Positions 44,449 to 54,082 are shown, counted from the stretch's first letter. The stretch: DNA of 64,000 nucleotides from Achromobacter sp. Bel (GCF_012928505.1 NZ_JABBJN010000016.1:1-64000); one strand, 5' to 3'. Notes: generated from the letters alone by a model not told the origin. Numbers and translations: made by a program.

Positions 44449-47400
44449 TTGAATCACACTTACCGGCTGGTATGGAATCGTAAGCTGCGCGTCTGGCAAG
44501 CGGCATCGGAATTGGCGGCGCAAGCGCGCGGTGGACGCTCGTCGTCGGGCGGACGCGTCAGCGCGCGCGCGCCGCGCTATGCGTTGAGCCTGGCGCTGGC
44601 CATGGGACTATCCAGCGTAAGCGCCGCGGTTCAGGCCACCTGTTCGCTGGTCGGCAACAACGCCGTGTGCACCGGCGCCGCCAATCCGCTGTTGCCCAGC
44701 TACGCGATGGGTATCGACGGCACCGTCACGGTGGAGCAGGACGCGACAGTAGGCGTTGTGCTGGGCGCAGGCGGGACGGCGATGAGCCTGACCGGCAGCA
44801 CCGTCACGCTGACCAACTCGGGCCGGATCGACCCGACCCTCCTCGGTCCCTCATCGGTCGTGGCGGGGGGTGTGGCGATGGGCAACGGCTCCGTCAACAC
44901 CCTCAGCATCTTCAACACCGCAACGGGCACGATCGGCGGGGTCGCGGGCGGAGAACCTGGCCTGCCGGACCTGGGCAGCATGGCCATTGCCGTACACAAC
45001 GGCACGGGCGGCACGACCCACCTGAGCAACGCAGGCTTGATCCGCAGCACTCCCCGCTCCGGATTGGCGATCGCGGGCGCGGACATGCCGGTGATCGCCG
45101 CCTATGGCGGGGGCCAGGTGATATTCGAGAACCAGAGCTCCGGAACCATTGTCGGACGCATCGCACTGGAACAGGTGGGCACGCCCACCCTGGGCCACAG
45201 CTTCGCCAATGCTGGCGCGATCCTCGGGGGAGTCTCGCTCGGCCAGGGCGGCAACAATACCTTCACTGCGGTCTCTGGTTCGACGGTGTTGCGCGGATCG
45301 GGCAGCGCGATTGCCGACCTGCCCGTGAGCTCGGTGCCGGGGCTGAACTTCGCGCCGCCCGGCACCGTCGATGGCGGCGCCGGTGCAAACAACACGCTGG
45401 TGCTGCAAACGGTGCTGCCGTCGGCCGGCACGGGCAGCGGCGCGGCGGGCACCGAGACAGCGATTTCCGGCGACCAATACATCAACTTCGACAATCTGGT
45501 GGTGAACAGCGGCACCTGGAACCTGACCGGGTCCACGCTGGCGGACAGCGCCGTCACCTTGAACAGCGGCGTGGCGAACATCGCCAACAACAGCGTGCTG
45601 GGCAATGCGCGGATCACGGCAAATGGCGGCAGCATCACGGGGCCAGCCGGCGGCCTGCTCCTGAACAACGATATCGTGCTTGGCGCCGGTGGCCTGACCC
45701 TGGCGGGCAACAATGACATGTTGCTGGACGGCACGATTTCTGGCACTGGCGGGTTGACCGTGGCGGGGCCGGCCGTGGTCGTCTTGAATGGTTCCAACAC
45801 CTACACCGGGTTGACCATTATTCAGAATGCCTCGGCGTTGGATACCAGCACGCAGAGCGTTCGGGGCGACATCCGCAACGATGGCTACCTGTTGTTCAGG
45901 CAAGACACCAACGGCGCCTATTCCGGCGACATCTCCGGCAATGGCCGCTTGGGTAAGTTGGGGGCCGGCACGGTGACCCTGACCGGCATGAACGCGATCG
46001 GGACCTCGGTCTACATCGATGCGGGCACGCTTGCCGTGGGCGCTGCGGGCAGCTTGAGCGCTCAGGCGGTCGATGTGTCCTCGGCCGCCACGCTGGACCT
46101 GTCCGCGGCAGGCAACCAGACGCTGGGCGCATTGCAGGGCAATGGCGCCGTTCGGCTTGGCGCCAGCACACTGACCTTGGACAGCAATGCCAGCAACAGC
46201 TTCTCGGGGATCATATCCGGGGCGGGTTCGCTGATCAAAGCGGGCGCGGGCACGCAGACGCTGTCGGGCGCCAACACCTTCGGCGGCAGCGTGGCGATCA
46301 GCGGCGGCACCCTGGCGCTAGGCGCGGGGGGCAGTCTGGCCCCGACGGCCGGCGTCACGGTGAACGCGGGCGGGACGCTCGACCTGTCCGCCGGGGGAAA
46401 TCGAGGCCTGGGATCGCTCTCGGGCTTGGGCACGGTCGCCCTGGGCGCCAATACGCTGACCCTGCAAACGGGCAACTTCGCGGGCACGATCTCGGGCACA
46501 GGCGGCCTGGACAAGGCCGGGCCCGGCGCGCTGACCCTGTCGGGCATCAACTCCTACACCGGCCTGACCCGGGTGCTGATGGGCGGCACCCTGATCGCGA
46601 ATGGCACGATCGGCGGCAGCGTCGCGGTGCAGGACGACAGCACACTGGGCGGCTCGGGCCGCATCAACCAAAACGTGACGCTGACCAGCGGCGTGCTGCA
46701 AGCCACGCAAGGCCAGACGCTGACAATCGGCGGCAACCTTCTGATGGACAGCGCCAGCCGCGTCAACGTCAGCCTGGGCGCGGCCTCGACGGGCGCGCTC
46801 GTTCAGGTGGCGGGAGACCTTGGCCTGAACGGCACGCTGAACGTCGCCGACCAGGGCGGCTTCGGGGCGGGCGTGTACCGGCTGTTCGACTATGGCGGCA
46901 CGCTGACCGCCAACACCATGAGCGTCGGCGCCACGCCCAGCGGCATCGACGCGAGCGACCTGCGCCTTCAGACCGCCGTGGGCGGGCAGGTCAACCTGCT
47001 GTCGACCGCCGGCGCGACGCTGCGTTTCTGGGACGGCGCCAACGCGGCGCAGCGCGACAACGGCCTGATCGATGGCGGCACGGGCGCATGGCGCGCCGAT
47101 GGCTTGAACTGGACGGATGGAGATGGCGCGATCAACGGCCGGTTCCAGCCCAACCCGACCTTCGCGGTGTTTCAGGGCGCTGGGGGCACGGTGTCGGTGG
47201 ACGACACTGCGGGCGCCATCGGCGTGACGGGCATGCAGATCGCCACGGATGGCTATCGCATCCAGGGCGACTCGATCGCACTGCAGGGCGCGGGCGGCGA
47301 GAGCATCATCCGCGTGGGCACTGGCGTGGCCGCGAGCGCCGGCATGAGTGGCGCCATCGCCTCCAGCCTAAGCGGCGCCGGCAAGCTGGTGAAGTCGGAC

Positions 47401-50400
47401 TTCGGCACGCTAGTGCTGGCGGGCAACAACACTTATACCGGCGGCACCGAAGTCCGCCAGGGCAGGCTGTCCGTGTCCGCCGACGCCAACCTGGGCGCGA
47501 CGGCAGGCGGCATCACGCTCAACGGCGGGACGCTGGCCACGACCGCCAGCTTCGATAGCGCGCGCGCGGTGTCACTGCTGCAGGACGGCGTCATCGATGT
47601 CGACGCGGGCACGACGCTGGGCCTGCAAGGCACCATCAGCGGCACGGCCGACCTGCAAAAACAAGGCGCTGGCACGCTGACGCTGACCGGCACCAACACC
47701 TACCGCAACACGCGCGTAGAGGCCGGTACGCTGGCGGGCAACGCAGGCGCCATTCGGGGAAATCTGCTGAACAATGGCGCGGTCGTATTCGACCAGGCGA
47801 CCGACGCCGCCTTCGGCGGCAACATCAGCGGCAGCGGCACGCTGATCAAACAGGGCGCCGGCGTACTGAGCCTGACCGGCACCAGCGGCCTGGGCTGGCA
47901 GATCGACGCGGGCACGCTGGCAAGCAGCGCCGGCCGTTATACCGGCGACACGACGATCGGCGCGGCCGGCACGCTGCATTTCGAAGACGCCGCCGGCGCA
48001 TCTTACGCCGGTCAACTGACGGGCACCGGCAGCCTCGTAAAGAGCGGCGCGGGGCAACTGCAATTGCTGGGCGACAGCCAGGCATTCGCCGGCCAGACCC
48101 AGGTGCAGGCGGGCACGCTGCGCGTGGCCGACACGCTGGGCGGCTCGGCCAGCGTCACGGGCGGACGCCTACAAGTCGATGGCCTCCTGCGTGGCAATGT
48201 GGCCGCCAGCGGCACAGGCGCCATCGCGGGCACGGGCACCATCACAGGCAACGCCGCGCTGACCGGCGGCGTGCTGCAAGGCGTGCAAGGGCAGATGCTG
48301 ACCATTGCAGGCAACTTGTCGCTAACCGGCGCCAGCCAGGTCAATGTCGCACTGGGTAGCGCGCCCAATAGCGGCCTCTTCAACGTGGGCGGCGATCTCA
48401 ACCTGGCCGGCACCCTCAACGTGGCGGACCAAGGCGGCTTTGGCGCGGGCGTCTACCGCCTGTTCGACTATGCCGGCAACTTGACCGGCAACAATCTGGC
48501 CATCGGCAGCACGCCTGCGGGCGTGGAGCTCAATGCATTGACCGTGCAGACGGCCGTTGCCGGCCAGGTCAATCTGGCCTCGACCGCCGGTGCCGCCCTG
48601 GGCTTCTGGGATGGCGGCAACGTCGCTCGCCATGACAACGGCGCCGTCGATGGCGGCGCGGGCACATGGCGCGCCGACAACCTCAACTGGACCAGCGTGG
48701 ACGGCGCCCTCAATGGTGTGTTCAAGCCGAACCCGACCTATGCCGTGTTCCAGGGGCAAGCGGGCACCGTCACGGTCGATGACGCGGCGGGCGCCATCGG
48801 CGTGACCGGCATGCAGATCGCTGCAGATGGCTATCGCATCCAGGGCGACGCGATCGCCCTGCAAGGCGCGGGCGGCGTCAGCATTGTCCGGGTGGGGACG
48901 GGATCGCTCGCCGATGCAGGCATGACCGGCACCGTCGCGTCATCGCTCACGGGCGCCAGCACGCTGGCCAAGACCGATTTCGGCACGCTCGTCCTGGCGG
49001 GCGACAACTCCTACACCGGCGGCACCGACATCCGCCAGGGCACGCTGTCCGTCTCGCGGGACGCTAACCTGGGCGACGCCTCGGGCGGCCTGCTGCTGAG
49101 CGGCGGCGTGCTAGCCACGACGGCCAGTTTCGATACCGCGCGCGCCGTCAAGATCTCTGCCGCCAGCGGCCTCGCGGTGAGCGCGGGCAGCACCTTGGGC
49201 CTGGGCGGAGCCATCACGGGCGCCGGCGAGCTGACCAAGTCGGGCGCGGGCACCTTGCGCGTCTTCGGCAACGGCAGCGCGTTCACCGGCAACATGCTGG
49301 TCGAGGCAGGCACGCTGGACATCGCGTCGGCCGCCACGCTGGGGGGCACCCTGGCGGTGTCGAGCGGCGCCCAACTGCAGGGCGCGGGCCAGGTCGGGTC
49401 CACCTCCTTGCGCAGCGGCGCCATCCTGGCGCCGGGCAACCTGGGTGGCGTTCTAACGGTGGCGGGCGACCTGACCTTGCTGCCGGGCGCCACGTACCGG
49501 GTGGCGGCGGACCCCGCGTCGTCGGCCAGCGCGCGCGTGGCTGTCACAGGCGCCGCCAACCTGGCCGGCTCCGTCGTTCATATCGGCCCCGAGGGCGGCT
49601 TCGACAGCACGCGGCAATATACGATCCTGATGGCGGGCGCCATCAACGGCCAGTTCGACAGCGTGTCGTCCAGCTACGCCTACCTGAATCCCACGCTGCA
49701 ATACGCCGCGCAAGACGTCACGCTGCAACTGGAGCGCAAGCAGGTCCCGGGCAATCCCGTCGACCCCGCCACGCCGCCACGCCCGATCGCCTTCGCGGAT
49801 GCGGCCCAAAGCAGCAATCAACGCGCCGTGGCCAATGCGCTCGACAGCCTGCCCGCCGGCAACCCGCTGCATGAGTATGTCCTGACCCTGCCCGAAGGCG
49901 CACCGCCCGCGGTCTTCAACAGCCTCTCCGGCGAGGCGCACGCCAGCGTGGCGTCCAGCCTGATGGGGACCAGCGCCGCCACGCGCGCGCTGCCGCTGTC
50001 GCACCTGCGCGCCAATCTGAACGCCGGCATGCGTGCGGGCGCGCCCACGGCGCAGGCCGGTGGCACATTCCCCGCATCCGCCCTGCCCTCGTCCAACGCG
50101 CAGCCAGCCTGGGCCGAAGTGGTGGGCAACTGGCAAACGCTGCAAGGTGATGCCAACACGGCGCAGGTCCGGCAGCATACGGGCGGCGTCTTTGCGGGCG
50201 CCGACCATGCCGTGGGCAACGGCTGGCGCCTGGGAGGCGCGCTGGGCTACACCGACAGCAAGATCCGCGTCGACGGCCGCGCATCGCAATCCGACGTGTC
50301 CGGCTACAGCGCCAGCGTGTACGGCGGCAAATCCTTCGCGGCCGGCGCGGGCAACCTCAACCTGCTGGCGGGCGCGGCCTACACCTGGCACGACGTCAGC

Positions 50401-50934
50401 ACCGAACGCCGCGCCACCGTGTCCGGCATCGAGCAAAAACTGACCGCGGATTACGGCGCCAGCACGACACAGCTCTTCACCGAACTGGGTTACGCGATGC
50501 CGCTGTCCGAACGCGCCAGCATCGAACCGTTCGCCGGCATTGCATGGAGCAATCTGCGCACGCGCAGCTTCTCGGAATCTGGTGGATCAGCCGCGCTGCA
50601 CGGCCAAAGCAGCAGCGACAAGCAGACCAGTTCCACGCTGGGCCTGCGCGCGCAGACGGCCTTCATGCTGGGCCGCGCCGAAGGCCGCTTGCAGGGCACG
50701 CTGGGTTGGCGCCATGCCTTCGGCGACGTGGCGCCGAAATCCACCCTGGCGTTCGACGGCGGTCAGGCCTTCACCGTGTCCGGCACGCCCATCGCGCGCA
50801 ACGCGGCGCTGGCCGAGTTGCGCGCCGAAGTGGCCATGTCCGCCAACGCCACGGTGGGCGTTCTCTACAGCGGGCAATATGGCGGCGGCAATCGCGAGCA
50901 CTCTGGTTCCTTGACCGTGCGCTGGCGCTATTGA
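44449..50934 (+). CDS. Giant autotransporter 3 with ESPR leader and PATR-type passenger
   Basis: The protein has 2,161 residues from a TTG at 44449: GGAGAG lies 7 nt upstream, and the product begins MNHTYRLVWNRKLRVWQAAS, a textbook extended signal peptide region (ESPR). Cleavage is likely after VQA (about 63). A Cys pair (65, 74) follows. The passenger has passenger-associated repeats of the form GAGTLTLTGTNTYxG. Two near-identical blocks about 320 residues long, 525 residues apart, make up much of it. The beta-domain spans about 1885-2161 and ends RWRY. It is not a paralogue of the other two autotransporters in the passenger. It is probably an adhesin or aggregation factor. Confidence 0.92.
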   Translation: MNHTYRLVWNRKLRVWQAASELAAQARGGRSSSGGRVSARAPRYALSLALAMGLSSVSAAVQATCSLVGNNAVCTGAANPLLPSYAMGIDGTVTVEQDATVGVVLGAGGTAMSLTGSTVTLTNSGRIDPTLLGPSSVVAGGVAMGNGSVNTLSIFNTATGTIGGVAGGEPGLPDLGSMAIAVHNGTGGTTHLSNAGLIRSTPRSGLAIAGADMPVIAAYGGGQVIFENQSSGTIVGRIALEQVGTPTLGHSFANAGAILGGVSLGQGGNNTFTAVSGSTVLRGSGSAIADLPVSSVPGLNFAPPGTVDGGAGANNTLVLQTVLPSAGTGSGAAGTETAISGDQYINFDNLVVNSGTWNLTGSTLADSAVTLNSGVANIANNSVLGNARITANGGSITGPAGGLLLNNDIVLGAGGLTLAGNNDMLLDGTISGTGGLTVAGPAVVVLNGSNTYTGLTIIQNASALDTSTQSVRGDIRNDGYLLFRQDTNGAYSGDISGNGRLGKLGAGTVTLTGMNAIGTSVYIDAGTLAVGAAGSLSAQAVDVSSAATLDLSAAGNQTLGALQGNGAVRLGASTLTLDSNASNSFSGIISGAGSLIKAGAGTQTLSGANTFGGSVAISGGTLALGAGGSLAPTAGVTVNAGGTLDLSAGGNRGLGSLSGLGTVALGANTLTLQTGNFAGTISGTGGLDKAGPGALTLSGINSYTGLTRVLMGGTLIANGTIGGSVAVQDDSTLGGSGRINQNVTLTSGVLQATQGQTLTIGGNLLMDSASRVNVSLGAASTGALVQVAGDLGLNGTLNVADQGGFGAGVYRLFDYGGTLTANTMSVGATPSGIDASDLRLQTAVGGQVNLLSTAGATLRFWDGANAAQRDNGLIDGGTGAWRADGLNWTDGDGAINGRFQPNPTFAVFQGAGGTVSVDDTAGAIGVTGMQIATDGYRIQGDSIALQGAGGESIIRVGTGVAASAGMSGAIASSLSGAGKLVKSDFGTLVLAGNNTYTGGTEVRQGRLSVSADANLGATAGGITLNGGTLATTASFDSARAVSLLQDGVIDVDAGTTLGLQGTISGTADLQKQGAGTLTLTGTNTYRNTRVEAGTLAGNAGAIRGNLLNNGAVVFDQATDAAFGGNISGSGTLIKQGAGVLSLTGTSGLGWQIDAGTLASSAGRYTGDTTIGAAGTLHFEDAAGASYAGQLTGTGSLVKSGAGQLQLLGDSQAFAGQTQVQAGTLRVADTLGGSASVTGGRLQVDGLLRGNVAASGTGAIAGTGTITGNAALTGGVLQGVQGQMLTIAGNLSLTGASQVNVALGSAPNSGLFNVGGDLNLAGTLNVADQGGFGAGVYRLFDYAGNLTGNNLAIGSTPAGVELNALTVQTAVAGQVNLASTAGAALGFWDGGNVARHDNGAVDGGAGTWRADNLNWTSVDGALNGVFKPNPTYAVFQGQAGTVTVDDAAGAIGVTGMQIAADGYRIQGDAIALQGAGGVSIVRVGTGSLADAGMTGTVASSLTGASTLAKTDFGTLVLAGDNSYTGGTDIRQGTLSVSRDANLGDASGGLLLSGGVLATTASFDTARAVKISAASGLAVSAGSTLGLGGAITGAGELTKSGAGTLRVFGNGSAFTGNMLVEAGTLDIASAATLGGTLAVSSGAQLQGAGQVGSTSLRSGAILAPGNLGGVLTVAGDLTLLPGATYRVAADPASSASARVAVTGAANLAGSVVHIGPEGGFDSTRQYTILMAGAINGQFDSVSSSYAYLNPTLQYAAQDVTLQLERKQVPGNPVDPATPPRPIAFADAAQSSNQRAVANALDSLPAGNPLHEYVLTLPEGAPPAVFNSLSGEAHASVASSLMGTSAATRALPLSHLRANLNAGMRAGAPTAQAGGTFPASALPSSNAQPAWAEVVGNWQTLQGDANTAQVRQHTGGVFAGADHAVGNGWRLGGALGYTDSKIRVDGRASQSDVSGYSASVYGGKSFAAGAGNLNLLAGAAYTWHDVSTERRATVSGIEQKLTADYGASTTQLFTELGYAMPLSERASIEPFAGIAWSNLRTRSFSESGGSAALHGQSSSDKQTSSTLGLRAQTAFMLGRAEGRLQGTLGWRHAFGDVAPKSTLAFDGGQAFTVSGTPIARNAALAELRAEVAMSANATVGVLYSGQYGGGNREHSGSLTVRWRY
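46610..47570 (+). repeat. Internal duplication, copy 1, in autotransporter 3
   Basis: It codes a block containing LNVADQGGFGAGVYRLFDY, FWDGANAAQRDNG, a QPNPTFAVFQG motif and GTLATTASFDSARAV. Copy 2 lies 1,575 bp downstream in the same frame. Ends are approximate. Confidence 0.8.
48185..49145 (+). repeat. Internal duplication, copy 2, in autotransporter 3
   Basis: It codes LNVADQGGFGAGVYRLFDY, FWDGGNVARHDNG, a KPNPTYAVFQG motif and GVLATTASFDTARAV, matching copy 1 at an exact 1,575-bp offset (525 codons). The two copies have diverged at many third positions, so the duplication is not recent. Ends are approximate. Confidence 0.8.
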
Positions 50935-51012
50935 GTCACGGGAGATACAAGGAGTAAAGTCACCAGCGGCGCCGCCGTCACCTTGCAGACAGCGATCTTC
51001 CGCTCGTACCGA

Positions 51013-51717
51013 TCAGCGATCCGAAAGGACCACCTTCTCCAGATAGTCCAAGTCTTCGCGCACCAGACGCAACGACTCGCGCACGTCTGCCGGCGCCCTC
51101 GGGCGCCGCGCCTCGTCGCGCAATAACGCATGGACAGCCATCTCCGCCATGATGTCGGCGACTTCCGCGCAGCTCAGCCGCCCGCTGGACTTGTACCACC
51201 ACGCCGACCAGTTACACATGCCGATCAGGCTGAACGCGGCGACGCGCGCGTCGACTATCCGGAACTGTCCTTCGCGCACGCCCCGCTCGATCACGCCGCT
51301 GAAATTCTCCAGCACGTTCCGGCGCGCGCTCTGCACCGAGGCCCGCTGCTTCGGGGTCATGTCGGCTTCCGTGCGGTCGGCCACGCGAAACTCTGCGGGC
51401 CTCGATAAGATCAGTTCAGCGTGCTGCGAGACCAGGGCGCGCAAAGCTGTTACAGGGTCGATGTCATCGCGCGCGACGGTCTCGCCAGCGAGCCTGCGCG
51501 CCGTGCTAAGCACTTCTTCGGTCAGAGAGCGCTGAATGGCCTCCTTGCTCTTGAAGTAATAGTAGACGGCGGTGCGGCTGAGCCCCAGCGCCTCGGCGAT
51601 GTCCTGCATGCTGGTGCCAGCGGTTCCTCTTTCAATGAACAGCTTGGCCGCCACGTCGAGGATGGCGCTGCGCAGCGCCTCGCCTTTCAGGGTTGCCTTG
51701 GTCGATACGTCATTCAC
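51013..51717 (-). CDS. TetR-family regulator of the aryl-CoA operon
   Basis: The protein has 234 residues. The HTH is at about 15-60 (ILDVAAKLFIERGTAGTSMQDIAEALGLSRTAVYYYFKSKEAI). The C-terminal domain resembles the TetR group with a KstR2/FadR-like ligand domain, which often bind acyl-CoA. That suits an operon with an acyl-CoA ligase, but the match is not decisive. It is divergent from the hydrolase gene at 51903, with two palindromes in the gap. Repression relieved by a pathway CoA thioester is the likely mode. Confidence 0.86.
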   Translation of the reverse strand: MNDVSTKATLKGEALRSAILDVAAKLFIERGTAGTSMQDIAEALGLSRTAVYYYFKSKEAIQRSLTEEVLSTARRLAGETVARDDIDPVTALRALVSQHAELILSRPAEFRVADRTEADMTPKQRASVQSARRNVLENFSGVIERGVREGQFRIVDARVAAFSLIGMCNWSAWWYKSSGRLSCAEVADIMAEMAVHALLRDEARRPRAPADVRESLRLVREDLDYLEKVVLSDR

Positions 51718-51802
51718 GGTTGCGATGTCCCTTCAGTGTTACTCGCGGACACGGCCCTGCTTCTCTCTGCTGCCCGCCGGATCAACCATTATTTTCCTCA
51801 AA

Positions 51803-51848
51803 TTGACGTTCGCGTCAAATTATTTACTTCAATTGACACTCACGTCAA
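51803..51848. promoter_or_regulatory. Twin TetR operator before the aryl-CoA operon
   Basis: Site 1 (51803-51818) is TTGACG-TTCG-CGTCAA, a perfect inverted repeat. Site 2 (51833-51848) is TTGAC-ACTCAC-GTCAA. They are 30 bp apart, three helical turns, so both face the same side of the DNA. Confidence 0.75.
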
Positions 51849-51902
51849 ATATTTGTCTAATGCGACAAAACAGGCTGCATTACAGCTTGGATGGAGACAG
51901 AC

Positions 51903-53162
51903 GTGGCAATCGAAACCTCTACAGGCCCGGTCAATGCGGGCTTTCTGAACACCGACTGGAACCCCCGGGACCTGCCGGCCGGCGCCTCGACTCGCAATGT
52001 CGTGCTGCGCACCGCCGACGGCGCCGCGACCTCTGGTTCCCTCTACCTGCCCGCTGGCAAACGGCCCGACGTAGTGGTGTGCGTGATGCATCCGCGCGAA
52101 TTCATGGCTTGTCACTACCTGATTCCCGACATCGTCGCGGCAGGATGCGCAGCGTGGTCGCAAGGCGCGCGATCCGTTGGCAACGACCTGCGCCTGGAAC
52201 ACGAAATCGCGCTGCATGACGTCGCCGCGGGCATGCGCTTCCTGCGCGAACAGGGGTACACCCATATCGTGCTGCTGGGAAATTCGGGCGGCGCCGGCCT
52301 TTATTCCCTCTACGCGCAGCAATCGGGGTTGCCTGGCGCGCAGCGTTTCACACGCACGCCGGGGGGCAAACGAACCGGACTGGACGAATTGGACATGCCG
52401 GGGGTACAGGGAATGGTGCTGGTCGGCCCGCATCCCGGCCAGGGCGCGCTGCTCATGAACTGCATCGACCCGTCAGTCGCCGAGGAGAACGACGCGCTGT
52501 CGGTGACGCCGGACCTGGACCCGCTGGATCCCCGCAATGGCTACCGGCCGAAGGGGCAGGCATGCTACGCGCCGGATTTCGTCGCCCGCTACCGGGCGGC
52601 CCAGCAGGCGCGCGTCGCGCGACTGGACGCGTTGGCGCGGGGGATGATCGCCGCGCGCCAGCAGGCGCGCGAGCAGGTGAAAACCGGTGCGGACACGTCC
52701 GCCGGCCGCCGTCGTCAGGCGGCCCATACGCCTGTCCTTACCGTCTGGCGCACCGACGCGGACCTGCGTTGCCTGGACTTAACGATGGACCCTTCCGACC
52801 GCCACCCGGGATCGCTTTGGGGCAAAGATCCTTATGCCTCCAACTATGGGGCAGTAGGTTTCGCACGCTTTTGCACGCCTGAAAGCTGGCTGTCGACCTG
52901 GTCGGGCCTGTCTTCCAACGCCGCCCTTTCTCGTACCGCGCCGGCCATCGTCCAGCCCACCCTACTTATCGAATACACCGGCGACCAAGCCTGTTTCCCG
53001 GCCGACGTGCGGGCCATCAACGACGCCATCGCCGCGCGCGACAAGCAGCATCTGCGCATCCGCGGCGATCACCACGGCCGCGCGTTGCAGGACGGTGAAG
53101 AGCCGGGGCGCTATCGCGCCGGCCGCGAACTCGCCGCCTGGCTGCAAGCACGTTTCCTGTAA
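51903..53162 (+). CDS. Alpha/beta hydrolase, first gene of the aryl-CoA operon
   Basis: The protein has 419 residues from a GTG at 51903, with GGAGA placed correctly; an ATG four codons earlier (51891) lacks a ribosome-binding site. The core has PDVVVCVMHPREFMACHYL, a nucleophile elbow GNSGGAGL and a late His in RIRGDHHGRAL. It is longer than usual because of an insert around 230-300 between the core strands. There is no signal peptide. It is divergent from the TetR regulator and 23 bp ahead of the VOC gene. By context it may cleave a ring-opened product or release the substrate from an ester; neither is shown by sequence. Confidence 0.75.
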   Translation: MAIETSTGPVNAGFLNTDWNPRDLPAGASTRNVVLRTADGAATSGSLYLPAGKRPDVVVCVMHPREFMACHYLIPDIVAAGCAAWSQGARSVGNDLRLEHEIALHDVAAGMRFLREQGYTHIVLLGNSGGAGLYSLYAQQSGLPGAQRFTRTPGGKRTGLDELDMPGVQGMVLVGPHPGQGALLMNCIDPSVAEENDALSVTPDLDPLDPRNGYRPKGQACYAPDFVARYRAAQQARVARLDALARGMIAARQQAREQVKTGADTSAGRRRQAAHTPVLTVWRTDADLRCLDLTMDPSDRHPGSLWGKDPYASNYGAVGFARFCTPESWLSTWSGLSSNAALSRTAPAIVQPTLLIEYTGDQACFPADVRAINDAIAARDKQHLRIRGDHHGRALQDGEEPGRYRAGRELAAWLQARFL

Positions 53163-53185
53163 TCACCGACTGACGGAGTAGCCGC

Positions 53186-54082
53186 ATGACTTCCTGCCAA
53201 ACAATGCCCGGCCCGCTGAGACTGCACGGTGTGGACCACACCGCCAGGCCCACCTGGCGCCTGCGCGCCACCGTAGACTTTTACCGGAATGTACTTGGAC
53301 TGCCCCTTGTCCACGTCATTTCCGCGCGCGGCTGGGGCCCCCGGACACATCCCGACTTTCTGCACTTTTTCTTCGATAGCGGCCAAGGCAGCACGATCGC
53401 CTTCTTCTATTACCTGGGTTCCGAGGAACCCGAGTCCATGCAGGGCCGCAGCCGTATGCGCCCCCTCCCCGACGACCATATCGGCGACGCCACGCACACG
53501 GCCTGGTTGGTGCAAGGCGAAGATGAGCTCAAGGCTTGGAAGAAAAAACTGGAAGACGCCGGCCTGGAGGTCTCCGTCGAGACCCGCCACGAGGTGATCG
53601 AGTCCATTTACGTGCGGGACCCCAACGGCTATTTCATCGAATTCACGCGCAAACTGCGGCCGCTGGGCAAGATTGATGCCCTGGATGCGGACCTGACCCT
53701 GCAAGCCGCGATCCAGGCCGAGGATGAAGCGCTGGCCGCGGGCAGACGCATCAGCCATATCGACGGCATATGGGCGCGCAAGGCGGCACTGGTCGAAGCC
53801 TTGCAATCGAACCACGATGGCAAGCGCCCGGGCGTGCGCATTTTCGTGCCACGCGTGGAAGAGTTCGCTCCGCTCGTGCGCGACGCCAAACAGCGCGACG
53901 ATTGCGCCGTGGTGCAGGGCGAGTATTTCGATTGCATCCAGGGCGACGCCCCCTTGGAATTCCGCCGTAAGACACTGGGCCTGAAGCCTGCCGTCTGGTA
54001 TGGGCTGTTCACCGGCGGCGTAAGCGGCACCATCGCCGTCCTGGACCGCGATCACGTAAGAATCGAGCCCATGGCCGCGTGA
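53186..54082 (+). CDS. VOC-fold extradiol dioxygenase-like protein with an extra C-terminal domain
   Basis: The protein has 298 residues. The N-terminal 160 residues are a vicinal-oxygen-chelate module. The metal triad candidates are His18 (GVDHTA), His104 (ATHTAWLV) and Glu152 (YFIEFTR), with DPNGY just before the last. This is the 2-His-1-Glu pattern of type I extradiol dioxygenases. The C-terminal 130 residues (RISHIDGIWARKAALVEALQ, then GLFTGGVSGTIAVLDRDH) are not a second VOC module that I recognise. It lies between the hydrolase and the acyl ligase in the operon. Ring cleavage of the pathway's dihydroxy-aryl product is the likely role; an isomerase role is possible. Confidence 0.75.
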   Translation: MTSCQTMPGPLRLHGVDHTARPTWRLRATVDFYRNVLGLPLVHVISARGWGPRTHPDFLHFFFDSGQGSTIAFFYYLGSEEPESMQGRSRMRPLPDDHIGDATHTAWLVQGEDELKAWKKKLEDAGLEVSVETRHEVIESIYVRDPNGYFIEFTRKLRPLGKIDALDADLTLQAAIQAEDEALAAGRRISHIDGIWARKAALVEALQSNHDGKRPGVRIFVPRVEEFAPLVRDAKQRDDCAVVQGEYFDCIQGDAPLEFRRKTLGLKPAVWYGLFTGGVSGTIAVLDRDHVRIEPMAA

